Shown: positions 36,585-44,209 of the stretch, one piece after another
How positions within the stretch are numbered: the first letter of the stretch is position 1
How the letters are laid out: each line of letters begins with the position of its first letter
Source: Maribacter litoralis
GTDB lineage: Bacteria > Bacteroidota > Bacteroidia > Flavobacteriales > Flavobacteriaceae
DNA length: 64,000 nucleotides
Assembly (NCBI RefSeq): GCF_003075045.1
Contig: NZ_QCZD01000001.1
Coordinates: forward strand, 806,001 to 870,000
Direction: 5' to 3'
Notes under the pieces: generated by a model
Seen by the model: only the letters and a program-made list of their open reading frames with translations
Told to the model about the DNA's origin: nothing
Databases searched by the model: none
Made by a program: the position numbers and the translations under genes

Positions 36585-37424
36585 ATGAACAAGCGTATTT
36601 TAATACCTACCGATTTTTCTAAAAATGCTTTAAACGCAATTAGATATACTGTTGATTTGTACGCCAAATTAAACTGTGACTTTTATTTTTTAAATGTATT
36701 CAGTTTTGAAAAGTACACTACCAATAGCTTAAATATACCAGAAGAAGGGAGCGCCGTATATGAGCAAGCAAAAGAGGATTCTGAAAAAAACTTTGTGAAG
36801 CTATTAGATACCTTGTCCTTACACCCAGAAAACCTAAAGCATAATTATTATACCGAATCTACATCTAATTTTCTATCAGAAGCTATAAAGAAAATTATAA
36901 ATGAAAAAAACATTGATTTGGTGGCTATGGGAACAAAAGGGGCTACCGGATCTAAAGGTGTGTTATTTGGTAGTAATACTGTAATCGCAATGGAAAAAAT
37001 CAGGGAATGCCCTGTGCTTGCAATACCTGAGCACGTATCATTTATGTCTCCTAAAGAAATTGTTTTTCCTACAGATTATAAAGATGTATATAAAAGATCC
37101 GAATTTAGATACCTTATAGAATTGGCTAATATGCATCATGCTGAAATTGCCATTTTACATTTAGAAAAGAATAAAGAACTTACTAAAACTCAAGAGAGCA
37201 ACAAGCAATTATTATCTTTAATATTAAGTGAGACCGCACACCAATTTCACACACTTACAGAAAAAAATCTAGGTAAAGGTATACAGAGCTTTGTTGAAAG
37301 TAGAGAAAGCGACATGGTGTCTTTCATAAACCGTAAACACTTCTTTTTTGGAAATGTTTTCTCTAAACCATTAATTAAAGAGATTGGTTATGATAGTGAT
37401 GTTCCCATACTAGCATTACATTAA
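36585..37424 (+). CDS. Universal stress protein, two Usp domains (sixth of six)
   Basis: 279 residues, start MNKRILIPTDFSKNALNA. N-domain motif GTKGATGSKGVLFGSNT; the C-domain ends FFFGNVFSKPLIKEIGYD...PILALH and is the most divergent of the six. It has its own FNR-like site and is followed by a hairpin terminator at 37508. Confidence 0.92.
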   Translation: MNKRILIPTDFSKNALNAIRYTVDLYAKLNCDFYFLNVFSFEKYTTNSLNIPEEGSAVYEQAKEDSEKNFVKLLDTLSLHPENLKHNYYTESTSNFLSEAIKKIINEKNIDLVAMGTKGATGSKGVLFGSNTVIAMEKIRECPVLAIPEHVSFMSPKEIVFPTDYKDVYKRSEFRYLIELANMHHAEIAILHLEKNKELTKTQESNKQLLSLILSETAHQFHTLTEKNLGKGIQSFVESRESDMVSFINRKHFFFGNVFSKPLIKEIGYDSDVPILALH

Positions 37425-37507
37425 GATGCTTTAGAATTGATACGTACCTACACATAAAATTATCATAACATATTTTAGACATCCTTGGTTGGTTGATGTC
37501 TAAGGTT

Positions 37508-37544
37508 AAACCGTCAAGGAATTCGCTTCATTGGCGGTTTTTTT
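37508..37544 (+). terminator. Terminator after the Usp genes
   Basis: Stem AAACCGTCAA at 37508-37517 pairs with TTGGCGGTTT at 37531-37540 (one G:U pair), followed by a T-run. It lies 84 bp after the last Usp gene and only 12 bp before the MscS start, so the MscS operon promoter must overlap it or lie in read-through. Confidence 0.75.
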
Positions 37545-37555
37545 AAACAATTCAT

Positions 37556-38455
37556 ATGGATACAATTTCTAGCTTATTAGAGAACCCTACCCTAATTAAA
37601 ATGATCAAGTTAATTGCGTGGATTCTCTTTATAGTTTTTATTATCGGTTTTATCAGAAAATCGCTTAAAAAAAGAATAGAAGATATTTCTATAAGGTACA
37701 AGGCGCAAAAAGGTGTTGAAATTATAGGTTACGTACTTATTATTTTCTTAGTTCTAATGGCATTTACTATTGATAGCATTAAAGATTACACCATAATTAT
37801 CGGCTTATTTACCGCTGGTATCACTTTTACCCTGCAAGAATTGATACTTAGTATTGCAGGCTCTTTCTATATATTTTTTGTTCGCGTGTATAAACCTGGC
37901 GACCGTATTGAAATCAATAATATAAAAGGTGATGTTATTGACATGGACAGTATTTACACCACTATTATGGAAATGGGAGAATGGGTTAGCAGTGACAACT
38001 ATTCCGGTAGAATTGTAAAAATCAGTAATGCTTTTGTTTTTAAAGGTCCGATAAAGAATTATTCAATGGATTTTCCTTTCGTTTGGGACGAATTGAACAT
38101 TCTCATCACTTATGGTTCTGATACCGAACTTGCCAAAACCATTATGCTGAATACCGCCAATGAATTTTTATCTGATTACACAGAAAAATCGAAAGCTAAA
38201 TGGCAACAAATGGTCGCTCATTATTATATAGAAGATGCAACGATCGAACCAACAATAGCCATGAACCTTACCGATAATTGGGTACAATTAAATTTAAGGT
38301 ATATAACAGATTATAAAAGAAGAAGAAATACAAAACACACGCTATTTCAATATATTGAAATAGCGATTTCTAATACAAATGGTAAAGTAACTCTAGCTTC
38401 TACTACATTACAATTACTAGAGGTACCACCGCTTAATGTTAATTTAAAAAAGTAA
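37556..38455 (+). CDS. Mechanosensitive channel, MscS family
   Basis: 299 residues. Hydrophobic helices at about 12-33, 57-75 and 78-105, then the MscS pore-lining and beta domain (GSFYIFFVRVYKPGDRIEIN, about 100-120). Likely a small-conductance mechanosensitive channel for osmotic release. It starts 12 bp after the terminator and is followed after one base by the ATP-cone nuclease gene, so the three genes 37556-40674 form a compact operon. No FNR-like site was found before it. Confidence 0.88.
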   Translation: MDTISSLLENPTLIKMIKLIAWILFIVFIIGFIRKSLKKRIEDISIRYKAQKGVEIIGYVLIIFLVLMAFTIDSIKDYTIIIGLFTAGITFTLQELILSIAGSFYIFFVRVYKPGDRIEINNIKGDVIDMDSIYTTIMEMGEWVSSDNYSGRIVKISNAFVFKGPIKNYSMDFPFVWDELNILITYGSDTELAKTIMLNTANEFLSDYTEKSKAKWQQMVAHYYIEDATIEPTIAMNLTDNWVQLNLRYITDYKRRRNTKHTLFQYIEIAISNTNGKVTLASTTLQLLEVPPLNVNLKK

Positions 38456-38456
38456 T

Positions 38457-39302
38457 ATGGATACTAAAGAATCTATTGACATTATCAAATCTTCAGGACA
38501 GAAAATGAAGTTCTCATTAGACAAACTTCGTAACTCTCTTAAGCACAGTGGTGCAAACCATGAACTGGTAGAAGAAATTGTTAGTAAGGTATATGATGAA
38601 CTTTTTGAAGGCATTACCTCTAATGAAATCTATAATAGAGCATATTCGTTGCTTAAAAAAAACAAGTCCGTATTCGCCTCTAAATACAAACTAAAAAAGG
38701 CAATCTATGAATTGGGACCAACTGGTTTTCCTTTTGAACGTTTTATAGCCGCTATATTGCAATTTTCAGGTTATGAAGTTGACGTAGACATCATATTAAA
38801 TGGTGCCTGCGTTACCCATGAAATTGATGTTATTGCAGAAAAAAATGGTTCGGCAACTCTTATAGAATGTAAATTTCATAATGAAGAAGGACGTAATTGC
38901 AACGTTAAAATTCCGCTTTACATACACTCCAGATATAATGATGTAAAAGCACACTGGATAACAAATAAAAATAGCAAACCATTAAATAAAGGTTGGGTAG
39001 TTACAAACACCAGATTCACTGAAGATGCCTTAACCTACGGTAAATGTGCAGACCTCTATCTTTTAAGTTGGGATTTTCCAAAAGATGACGGACTAAAAGA
39101 CAGAATTGATAGGCTTGGACTCTACCCTATTACGGTTTCTAGCTTGTTATCTAAACGAGAAAAACAATTTCTATTAAGCAGAAATGTGGTACTGTGTAGA
39201 CAACTTGTAAAAGACAAATTTTACCTGGATCACCTTGGTATTTCTACCGAACGAAAATCCAAAATTTTAGACGAAATCTCACAACTTTGCAAAACTCAAT
39301 AA
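38457..39302 (+). CDS. ATP-cone and Mrr-like restriction endonuclease fusion
   Basis: 281 residues. An ATP-cone domain at about 12-90 (the allosteric nucleotide-binding unit of ribonucleotide reductase and NrdR) is followed by an Mrr_cat-type nuclease fold: FERFIAAIL with Glu94, then the catalytic Asp124 in HEIDV and the Glu137-x-Lys139 of ECK. The rest is helical. This combination suggests a nuclease gated by nucleotide level. It is translated right after MscS and right before the beta-CASP hydrolase. No methyltransferase is nearby, so a classic restriction system is unlikely. Target (DNA or RNA) unknown. Confidence 0.82.
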   Translation: MDTKESIDIIKSSGQKMKFSLDKLRNSLKHSGANHELVEEIVSKVYDELFEGITSNEIYNRAYSLLKKNKSVFASKYKLKKAIYELGPTGFPFERFIAAILQFSGYEVDVDIILNGACVTHEIDVIAEKNGSATLIECKFHNEEGRNCNVKIPLYIHSRYNDVKAHWITNKNSKPLNKGWVVTNTRFTEDALTYGKCADLYLLSWDFPKDDGLKDRIDRLGLYPITVSSLLSKREKQFLLSRNVVLCRQLVKDKFYLDHLGISTERKSKILDEISQLCKTQ

Positions 39303-39303
39303 C

Positions 39304-40674
39304 ATGAAAAAAGTACGTATAAAATTTTTAGGCGCTTCTGGTACGGTTACAGGTTCTAAATTTTATCTAGAAACTCCTGAACTGAATATCATGATAGATT
39401 GTGGCATGTTTCAAGGTCTTAAAGAGTTACGTAAAAAAAATTGGGAGCCTTTATCTATAGACGCTAGTAAAATAGATGTGGTATTGCTAACACATGGTCA
39501 CCTAGACCATACCGGGTACTTACCACGATTGGTAAAAGAAGGTTTTAAAGGAGATATCATAAGCACCCTCCCTACTTTAGCCGTTGCTCGCGTTATTTTG
39601 CTTGATAGTGCCAAAATACAAGAAGAACAAGCTAAAAAGGCAAATGAAGAAGGCTTTTCTAAACACCCTAAAGCGCTTCCCTTTTATAATATTATAGAAG
39701 CTGAAAAAACCATTAGATTATTCTCTGGAAGAAAAAGAGATGAATGGATTCAGCTTTCAGAGAACATTCGCTTTAAATATAGATATAACGGTCATATCAT
39801 TGGTTCCACTTTTATTGAATTGGAGATTTTCGGAAAAATGTTCGTTTTCTCTGGTGATGTTGGTAGGTTGAACGATGAGTTATTAATGCCTCCAGAAAGA
39901 CCTGAATGGGCAGATTATTTATTTTTAGAAAGCACCTATGGCAACAAACTACATCCTAAAGAAAACATTACTGAAATTTTAAGTGATCTGGTTCAAAAAA
40001 CCATTAACGAACGTGGTACGTTGATCATACCATCATTTGCTGTTGAAAGATTACAATTGTTAATGTTCTTGTTTTGGGATTTATATAAAAAGAACAAAAT
40101 ACCCAACATACCCATTTTTATAGATAGCCCAATGGGTAGTAATGTTCTAGATGTATTTGGGCAATTTACAGATTGGCATAAGCTTAGCCAGAGCGATTTT
40201 AAAGCTATGTGCAATCACTTTACCATTACATCATCATACGCAGATACTTGGAAAACTATAGATGACCCAAGACCTAAAATTGTAATTGCAGGTAGCGGCA
40301 TGGTTACTGGCGGCCGCGTACTCACCTATTTAAAACAGTTGATAGATGAACCCAAAACAAAGGTTCTATTAGTCGGTTACCAAGCGGAAGGTACACGTGG
40401 TCGGCAATTGTTAGAGGGTACGCATGAACTTAAGCTCTTCGGCAAATACTACCCTGTAAAAGCTAGTATTCATTTTATTGAAAGCCTTTCTGCTCATGCA
40501 GACCAAGCAGAACTTCTTCATTTTATAGATGGTATTAAAAATACCCCGGAAAATGTTTTTCTAATTCATGGTGAACCAGGCGCCTTAGATGCTTTTAAAG
40601 TAAAAATAAGAGATACCAAAGGGTGGAACTGCCATATACCCAAATTAGAAGAAACTATAAATCTATATATATAA
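39304..40674 (+). CDS. Beta-CASP metallo-beta-lactamase-fold nuclease
   Basis: 456 residues, standard for bacterial beta-CASP/RMMBL proteins. Metal ligands HxHxDH at 64-69 (THGHLDHTG), the beta-CASP insert with FIDSPMGSN, and a C-terminal GSGMVTGGRVL and HADQAEL motif. This family includes RNA exo/endonucleases of the YSH1 type. It abuts the preceding nuclease gene by one base. Both being nucleases in one operon suggests a shared nucleic-acid substrate, which is inference. Confidence 0.9.
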   Translation: MKKVRIKFLGASGTVTGSKFYLETPELNIMIDCGMFQGLKELRKKNWEPLSIDASKIDVVLLTHGHLDHTGYLPRLVKEGFKGDIISTLPTLAVARVILLDSAKIQEEQAKKANEEGFSKHPKALPFYNIIEAEKTIRLFSGRKRDEWIQLSENIRFKYRYNGHIIGSTFIELEIFGKMFVFSGDVGRLNDELLMPPERPEWADYLFLESTYGNKLHPKENITEILSDLVQKTINERGTLIIPSFAVERLQLLMFLFWDLYKKNKIPNIPIFIDSPMGSNVLDVFGQFTDWHKLSQSDFKAMCNHFTITSSYADTWKTIDDPRPKIVIAGSGMVTGGRVLTYLKQLIDEPKTKVLLVGYQAEGTRGRQLLEGTHELKLFGKYYPVKASIHFIESLSAHADQAELLHFIDGIKNTPENVFLIHGEPGALDAFKVKIRDTKGWNCHIPKLEETINLYI

Positions 40675-40709
40675 TCGGCTTTTTTTGTCAGATTGTACTT
40701 TTCTTAAAC

Positions 40710-40752
40710 TGACTATCGTCATATTTACGACATTGCCAATGTAGTATCTTCG
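40710..40752 (+). promoter_or_regulatory. FNR-like site and -7 element of the lipoprotein gene
   Basis: TGACtatcGTCA at 40710-40721 is a perfect inverted repeat in its outer four bases. TATCTTCG at 40745-40752 begins 24 bp beyond it. The ATG is at 40784. Confidence 0.72.
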
Positions 40753-40783
40753 ACATATATAAGAAAATAAAAATACCTGCCCT

Positions 40784-41422
40784 ATGAAAAAGTTGATCGT
40801 GCTATTCTCATTGATATTGATGGGTTGTTCATCCATTAGCTTAGTAGAAAATTGGAAAAACCCCGATATCGTTTTGTTCAATGCCAATAAAGTACTACTT
40901 GTAGGTATGGCACAAGATGAAAATAATAGAGAGCGTTTTGAAACAAAATTGCAAAAAGAATTTACCGATAGAAATGTAGAAGCATGGAGAAGCATTGATA
41001 TTTTTGATTTATCGCTAACCGATTCTCGCAAGACCGAAAAAGAACTAGATGCAGTTGAACAAAGTTTACTGGACAAAGATTTTGATGCTATTCTATTAAC
41101 AAAAATTACCGGTTCTGAAAATCGTGAAAGTTTTATGAAATCAATATCACGGTGGGATGACCACCAATCAAGGTTCAATGATGATTACTTAGAACATCAA
41201 GGTATCTATTATGATGATGATTACTATGAAAAATTTACCGTTTACCATGCAGAGACTACACTATACTGTATTTGCGAGGGTAAAGAAAGGGCTATGATCT
41301 GGCGAGGTATTATTGAAATTACCGAACCGAATAACATTGAAAAAGCGATTAAAGATTATGTACAATTAATTATTGTGGCAATGGAGGATCAAGATTTGGT
41401 ATTTACTTCTCAAATTGAATAA
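40784..41422 (+). CDS. Lipoprotein of unknown function
   Basis: 212 residues with a lipobox ending at Cys15 (LILMGC). The mature part carries an alternating strand-helix pattern (VLLVGMAQDENNRERFE... and DFDAILLTKITGSE) that recalls DUF4136-like lipoproteins, without clear assignment. An acidic Tyr/Asp stretch lies near 145-151 (YYDDDYY). It is behind an FNR-like site and converges on the cardiolipin synthase gene 10 bp away. Presumably in the inner face of the outer membrane. Confidence 0.75.
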   Translation: MKKLIVLFSLILMGCSSISLVENWKNPDIVLFNANKVLLVGMAQDENNRERFETKLQKEFTDRNVEAWRSIDIFDLSLTDSRKTEKELDAVEQSLLDKDFDAILLTKITGSENRESFMKSISRWDDHQSRFNDDYLEHQGIYYDDDYYEKFTVYHAETTLYCICEGKERAMIWRGIIEITEPNNIEKAIKDYVQLIIVAMEDQDLVFTSQIE

Positions 41423-41432
41423 AAGGATCCAA

Positions 41433-42842
41433 TTAAAACAACGGACTAAGCACTCTGCCCACGCCTTCTTTAAGCTTTTTGCTCCATGGTCTTTTTATAA
41501 ATTCATCATAGATTAATTCGTTACTGATAAGGCAGTCGTTTAGAAAATCTTCTTTCAATTGTTTGGCAATTTGTTTGTGATACATAATTGCATTTACCTC
41601 ATAATTTTGCTCAAAGCTTCGGTCATCTAAATTTGCCGTACCAATTGAGGATACGGTATCGTCACTTACCATAATTTTACTATGTAAAAATCCGTCAGGA
41701 AATAAGTATATTTTAATTCCCGCTTTCAAAAACATTTCAAAATAAGAATGAACCGACCAACTAACCACTTTGTTATCAGCTTTTTCAGAAACAAGTAACC
41801 TTACATCTACTCCACTTAATGCAGCCGTTTGTAATGCCCTTATCAACGCTTGCCCTGGAATAATATAAGGGTTTGTAATATAAATATAGTTCTTTGCGGT
41901 GTTGATAATAGTAAAATAGGTTTGCTCCAATGCCGGGAAATCATCATCTGGTCCACCAGCTACAATTTGTACCAGCTCATTGGAGACAGGTTGTTTTGCG
42001 TAACTCTTGGGTTGTTCTATAGCTTCTAGTAATTTTGTACTTACCAAATACCAATCTGTCATAAATACTTGATCTAATTGAGCTGCTGCTGGACCAACAA
42101 GTCTTAAATGCATATCATGCCATTTACCTAAACCTACTTGACCTTTTAAATATTTATCGGAAACGTTGATACCACCGGTAAATGCAATTTCACCATCTAC
42201 GACGATTATTTTTCTGTGATTTCTAAAATTCAATGAGTAAAAATACCTGCCGAATTTAAATGGTAAAAAAGAATATACTTCTACACCGATTTCTATAAGT
42301 TTCTTTAGGTATTTTTTGCTCAAAGAGAAACTGCCAATACCATCATATATTAACCTAACCACTACCCCTTGGACAATTTTCTTCTCAAATAAATCTAACA
42401 ACCTGTTCGCCAAATCGCCTTCTTCAAAAATATAATACTGAATATGAATACGTTGCTTTGCACTTTCCAATGCTTTAAAAATGGTTTCAAAGGTTGTTTT
42501 ACCATCTTTTAATATGTGCAGTTCGTTTCCGGTAGTTGGTGGAAATTGAGCGTTTTCATAGTTTAATGTAATTAGCTTTTTATATTTACCGTCAAACACA
42601 TCGATGTGTTCTAAACTAGGTTTAGGTTGCTTATTGAACAAATCTTTCTCTTGTTGAATAAGCTTGTATTTTCTTCTATTTCTACCCAATAGTAGATAAA
42701 GAAAAATACCTCCCACGGGTAACGCAAAGATTGCTAAGAGCCATGCCAAACTTTTAGATGGCTTAGCTCCGTAAAGTAAAATGGACAGCACAATCGACAA
42801 AGCAACAATTACGTAAATACCAATAAATATTGAAGTCCACAT
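41433..42842 (-). CDS. cls: Cardiolipin synthase
   Basis: 469 residues, normal for ClsA-type enzymes. Two N-terminal membrane helices (about 4-24 and 33-50), then two phospholipase D catalytic motifs HxKxxxxD: HRKIIVVDGEIAFTGG (about 210-225) and HSKIMVSDDTVSSIG (about 390-405). It condenses two phosphatidylglycerol molecules to cardiolipin. It is preceded by a weak FNR-like site with the cluster's fixed spacing, so a link to the stress regulon is probable. Confidence 0.92.
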   Translation of the reverse strand: MWTSIFIGIYVIVALSIVLSILLYGAKPSKSLAWLLAIFALPVGGIFLYLLLGRNRRKYKLIQQEKDLFNKQPKPSLEHIDVFDGKYKKLITLNYENAQFPPTTGNELHILKDGKTTFETIFKALESAKQRIHIQYYIFEEGDLANRLLDLFEKKIVQGVVVRLIYDGIGSFSLSKKYLKKLIEIGVEVYSFLPFKFGRYFYSLNFRNHRKIIVVDGEIAFTGGINVSDKYLKGQVGLGKWHDMHLRLVGPAAAQLDQVFMTDWYLVSTKLLEAIEQPKSYAKQPVSNELVQIVAGGPDDDFPALEQTYFTIINTAKNYIYITNPYIIPGQALIRALQTAALSGVDVRLLVSEKADNKVVSWSVHSYFEMFLKAGIKIYLFPDGFLHSKIMVSDDTVSSIGTANLDDRSFEQNYEVNAIMYHKQIAKQLKEDFLNDCLISNELIYDEFIKRPWSKKLKEGVGRVLSPLF

Positions 42843-42893
42843 GGTTATATTGATTTAAAAAACCACTTTATAAATGGTGGTTTTCTGCAAAGT

Positions 42894-42936
42894 GCAAAAT
42901 AATAGTCTATTTCTATAAAAAATATGATAAATATTA
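42894..42936 (-). promoter_or_regulatory. Weak FNR-like site and -7 element of cls
   Basis: TGATaaatATTA at 42925-42936 has one mismatch in the second half-site. On the minus strand TATTTTGC starts at 42901, 24 bp beyond the site. The ATG of cls is at 42842. Confidence 0.55.
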
Positions 42937-43301
42937 GGGCGTAGTCTTCCCATTTTCTGCTTCCTACAGCTTTCATCAAATATTCAACAAAGTGAAGGCT
43001 ATCGCCTTTTCTTTTTTTCCAATTGTTTGCGTGAACTATATTTAATGCACTTTAGCAAAACAAAAAATGAACTGTAAAACAGTTCATTTTTTTATTCAGT
43101 CGGGATGACAAAAATACAACCACTTTTGGCAAGTAATTTGCATGCATTCCTCAAAATCAAATTTCTTTTTGTAAACTTGATTTATAAATAGATTCAGATG
43201 GTTTGTGGTACTAATCGGTACAATAGTTTATTTACGTACAAACCTGAACTTAACTTGTCAGTCGTTTTCTAATAATTTTAGATAAATAGAATCTTTATAT
43301 A
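42937..43301. other. Intergenic region with repeat fragment, terminator and tRNA-end fragment
   Basis: No gene. It holds a degenerate copy of the hairpin unit GAAGGCTATCGCCTT at 42994, a terminator-type hairpin (AAATGAACTGT at 43065-43075 with 43079-43089, then a T-run), and the sequence TCAGTCGGGATGACA at 43096-43110. The same three parts in the same order and orientation recur at 48665-48785, where the last one extends into a recognisable tRNA 3' end. This is the left member of a direct repeat flanking 5.7 kb. Confidence 0.7.
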
Positions 43302-44189
43302 CTATAATTCAAATTTCAAAAAGACTTCATGGGTCCCATTATTACTGTTTGCCAATGTAGAATTGAGAGAGGCCTCGTAGGCGTATCCTATATGCATGCT
43401 ATTCGCAAGGTCTAGGACAATGAAACCTGAGAACCCTTCATCTAACCGATATCCCGAACCGAACTCGAAACTTTCGTTATAGTTCATTGCTAGTGTTAAG
43501 TCAACGGATAAAGGGGAACCTTCCACATATCTTAGCATGGAAGATGGTTTTAAAATCAACCTTTCGTTAATGTTATAATCATATGCGGCCATAAGATAGC
43601 TATGGAGTTTATTACGCCCTAATTTTGCTAACCCACCATCTTGTTCCAACCGTTTCGGTTTTAAGATTTTGGGCACAGATAGTGAAACGGAAAGTTTTCT
43701 ATTACGGAAGTATACCCCTGTTCCAACGTTAGGAGTTATACCTCCGTCTATGTTCATCAAGGATGGGTCGGATTGAATACCATAGGTCAATAGCCCATCC
43801 GTGTTAGCATTATACGAATTACCTGAAACCTTTAAACCAAAGTATATATTTGTATAATTGTCCCATTGAATTTTATAGGAAAAATCGATAGCTACCGAGG
43901 TCTGTGTCTCTATGAAAGTCTTATCGTTTATGACGCTGACCCCTAGCCCGACATTCCCGCCCATATAGGTACTGCCCATAAAACTTTGTGTTTCCGGAGC
44001 TCCCTGCACTTCCGACCATTGACTTCTAAGGTTGACTCCGAATTCTGTTTTTTCCTCTGCTCCTGCATATGCCGGATTCACAAAATTCATATTATATCTA
44101 TACAATATATAACTGGGGTCCTGCTGTGCCTTAGCACTGCAAATTACTATTAATAGGGTTATAAGAAAATATATATTCTTAGTTCTCAT
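43302..44189 (-). CDS. PorP/SprF-family type IX secretion membrane protein
   Basis: 295 residues from the ATG at 44187-44189. That start is preferred because it is followed at once by a signal peptide (MRTKNIYFLITLLIVICSA) and leaves a 20-bp gap to the preceding gene; the longer frame would overlap it. The mature start QQDPSYILYRYNMNFVNPAYAG is the PorP/SprF signature (about 21-42). These beta-barrel proteins help secretion or anchoring of T9SS-type cargo, and are usually paired with a large surface protein, as here. Outer membrane. Confidence 0.9.
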   Translation of the reverse strand: MRTKNIYFLITLLIVICSAKAQQDPSYILYRYNMNFVNPAYAGAEEKTEFGVNLRSQWSEVQGAPETQSFMGSTYMGGNVGLGVSVINDKTFIETQTSVAIDFSYKIQWDNYTNIYFGLKVSGNSYNANTDGLLTYGIQSDPSLMNIDGGITPNVGTGVYFRNRKLSVSLSVPKILKPKRLEQDGGLAKLGRNKLHSYLMAAYDYNINERLILKPSSMLRYVEGSPLSVDLTLAMNYNESFEFGSGYRLDEGFSGFIVLDLANSMHIGYAYEASLNSTLANSNNGTHEVFLKFEL

Positions 44190-44209
44190 GCTGATTTTTA
44201 ATTTATTTT

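Noticed and set aside
37425-37555. FNR-like site before the MscS operon
   Set aside because: Only half-site-like pieces (ATTATCATAA) were found and no box at 24 bp. The MscS operon cannot be assigned to the regulon.
38457-39302. Restriction-modification system
   Set aside because: The nuclease has an Mrr-like core, but there is no methyltransferase or specificity gene, and the ATP-cone fusion and operon partners point elsewhere.
40663-41178. Minus-strand frame opposite the lipoprotein gene
   Set aside because: It lies antisense to a gene with a lipobox and promoter and shows no recognisable domain.
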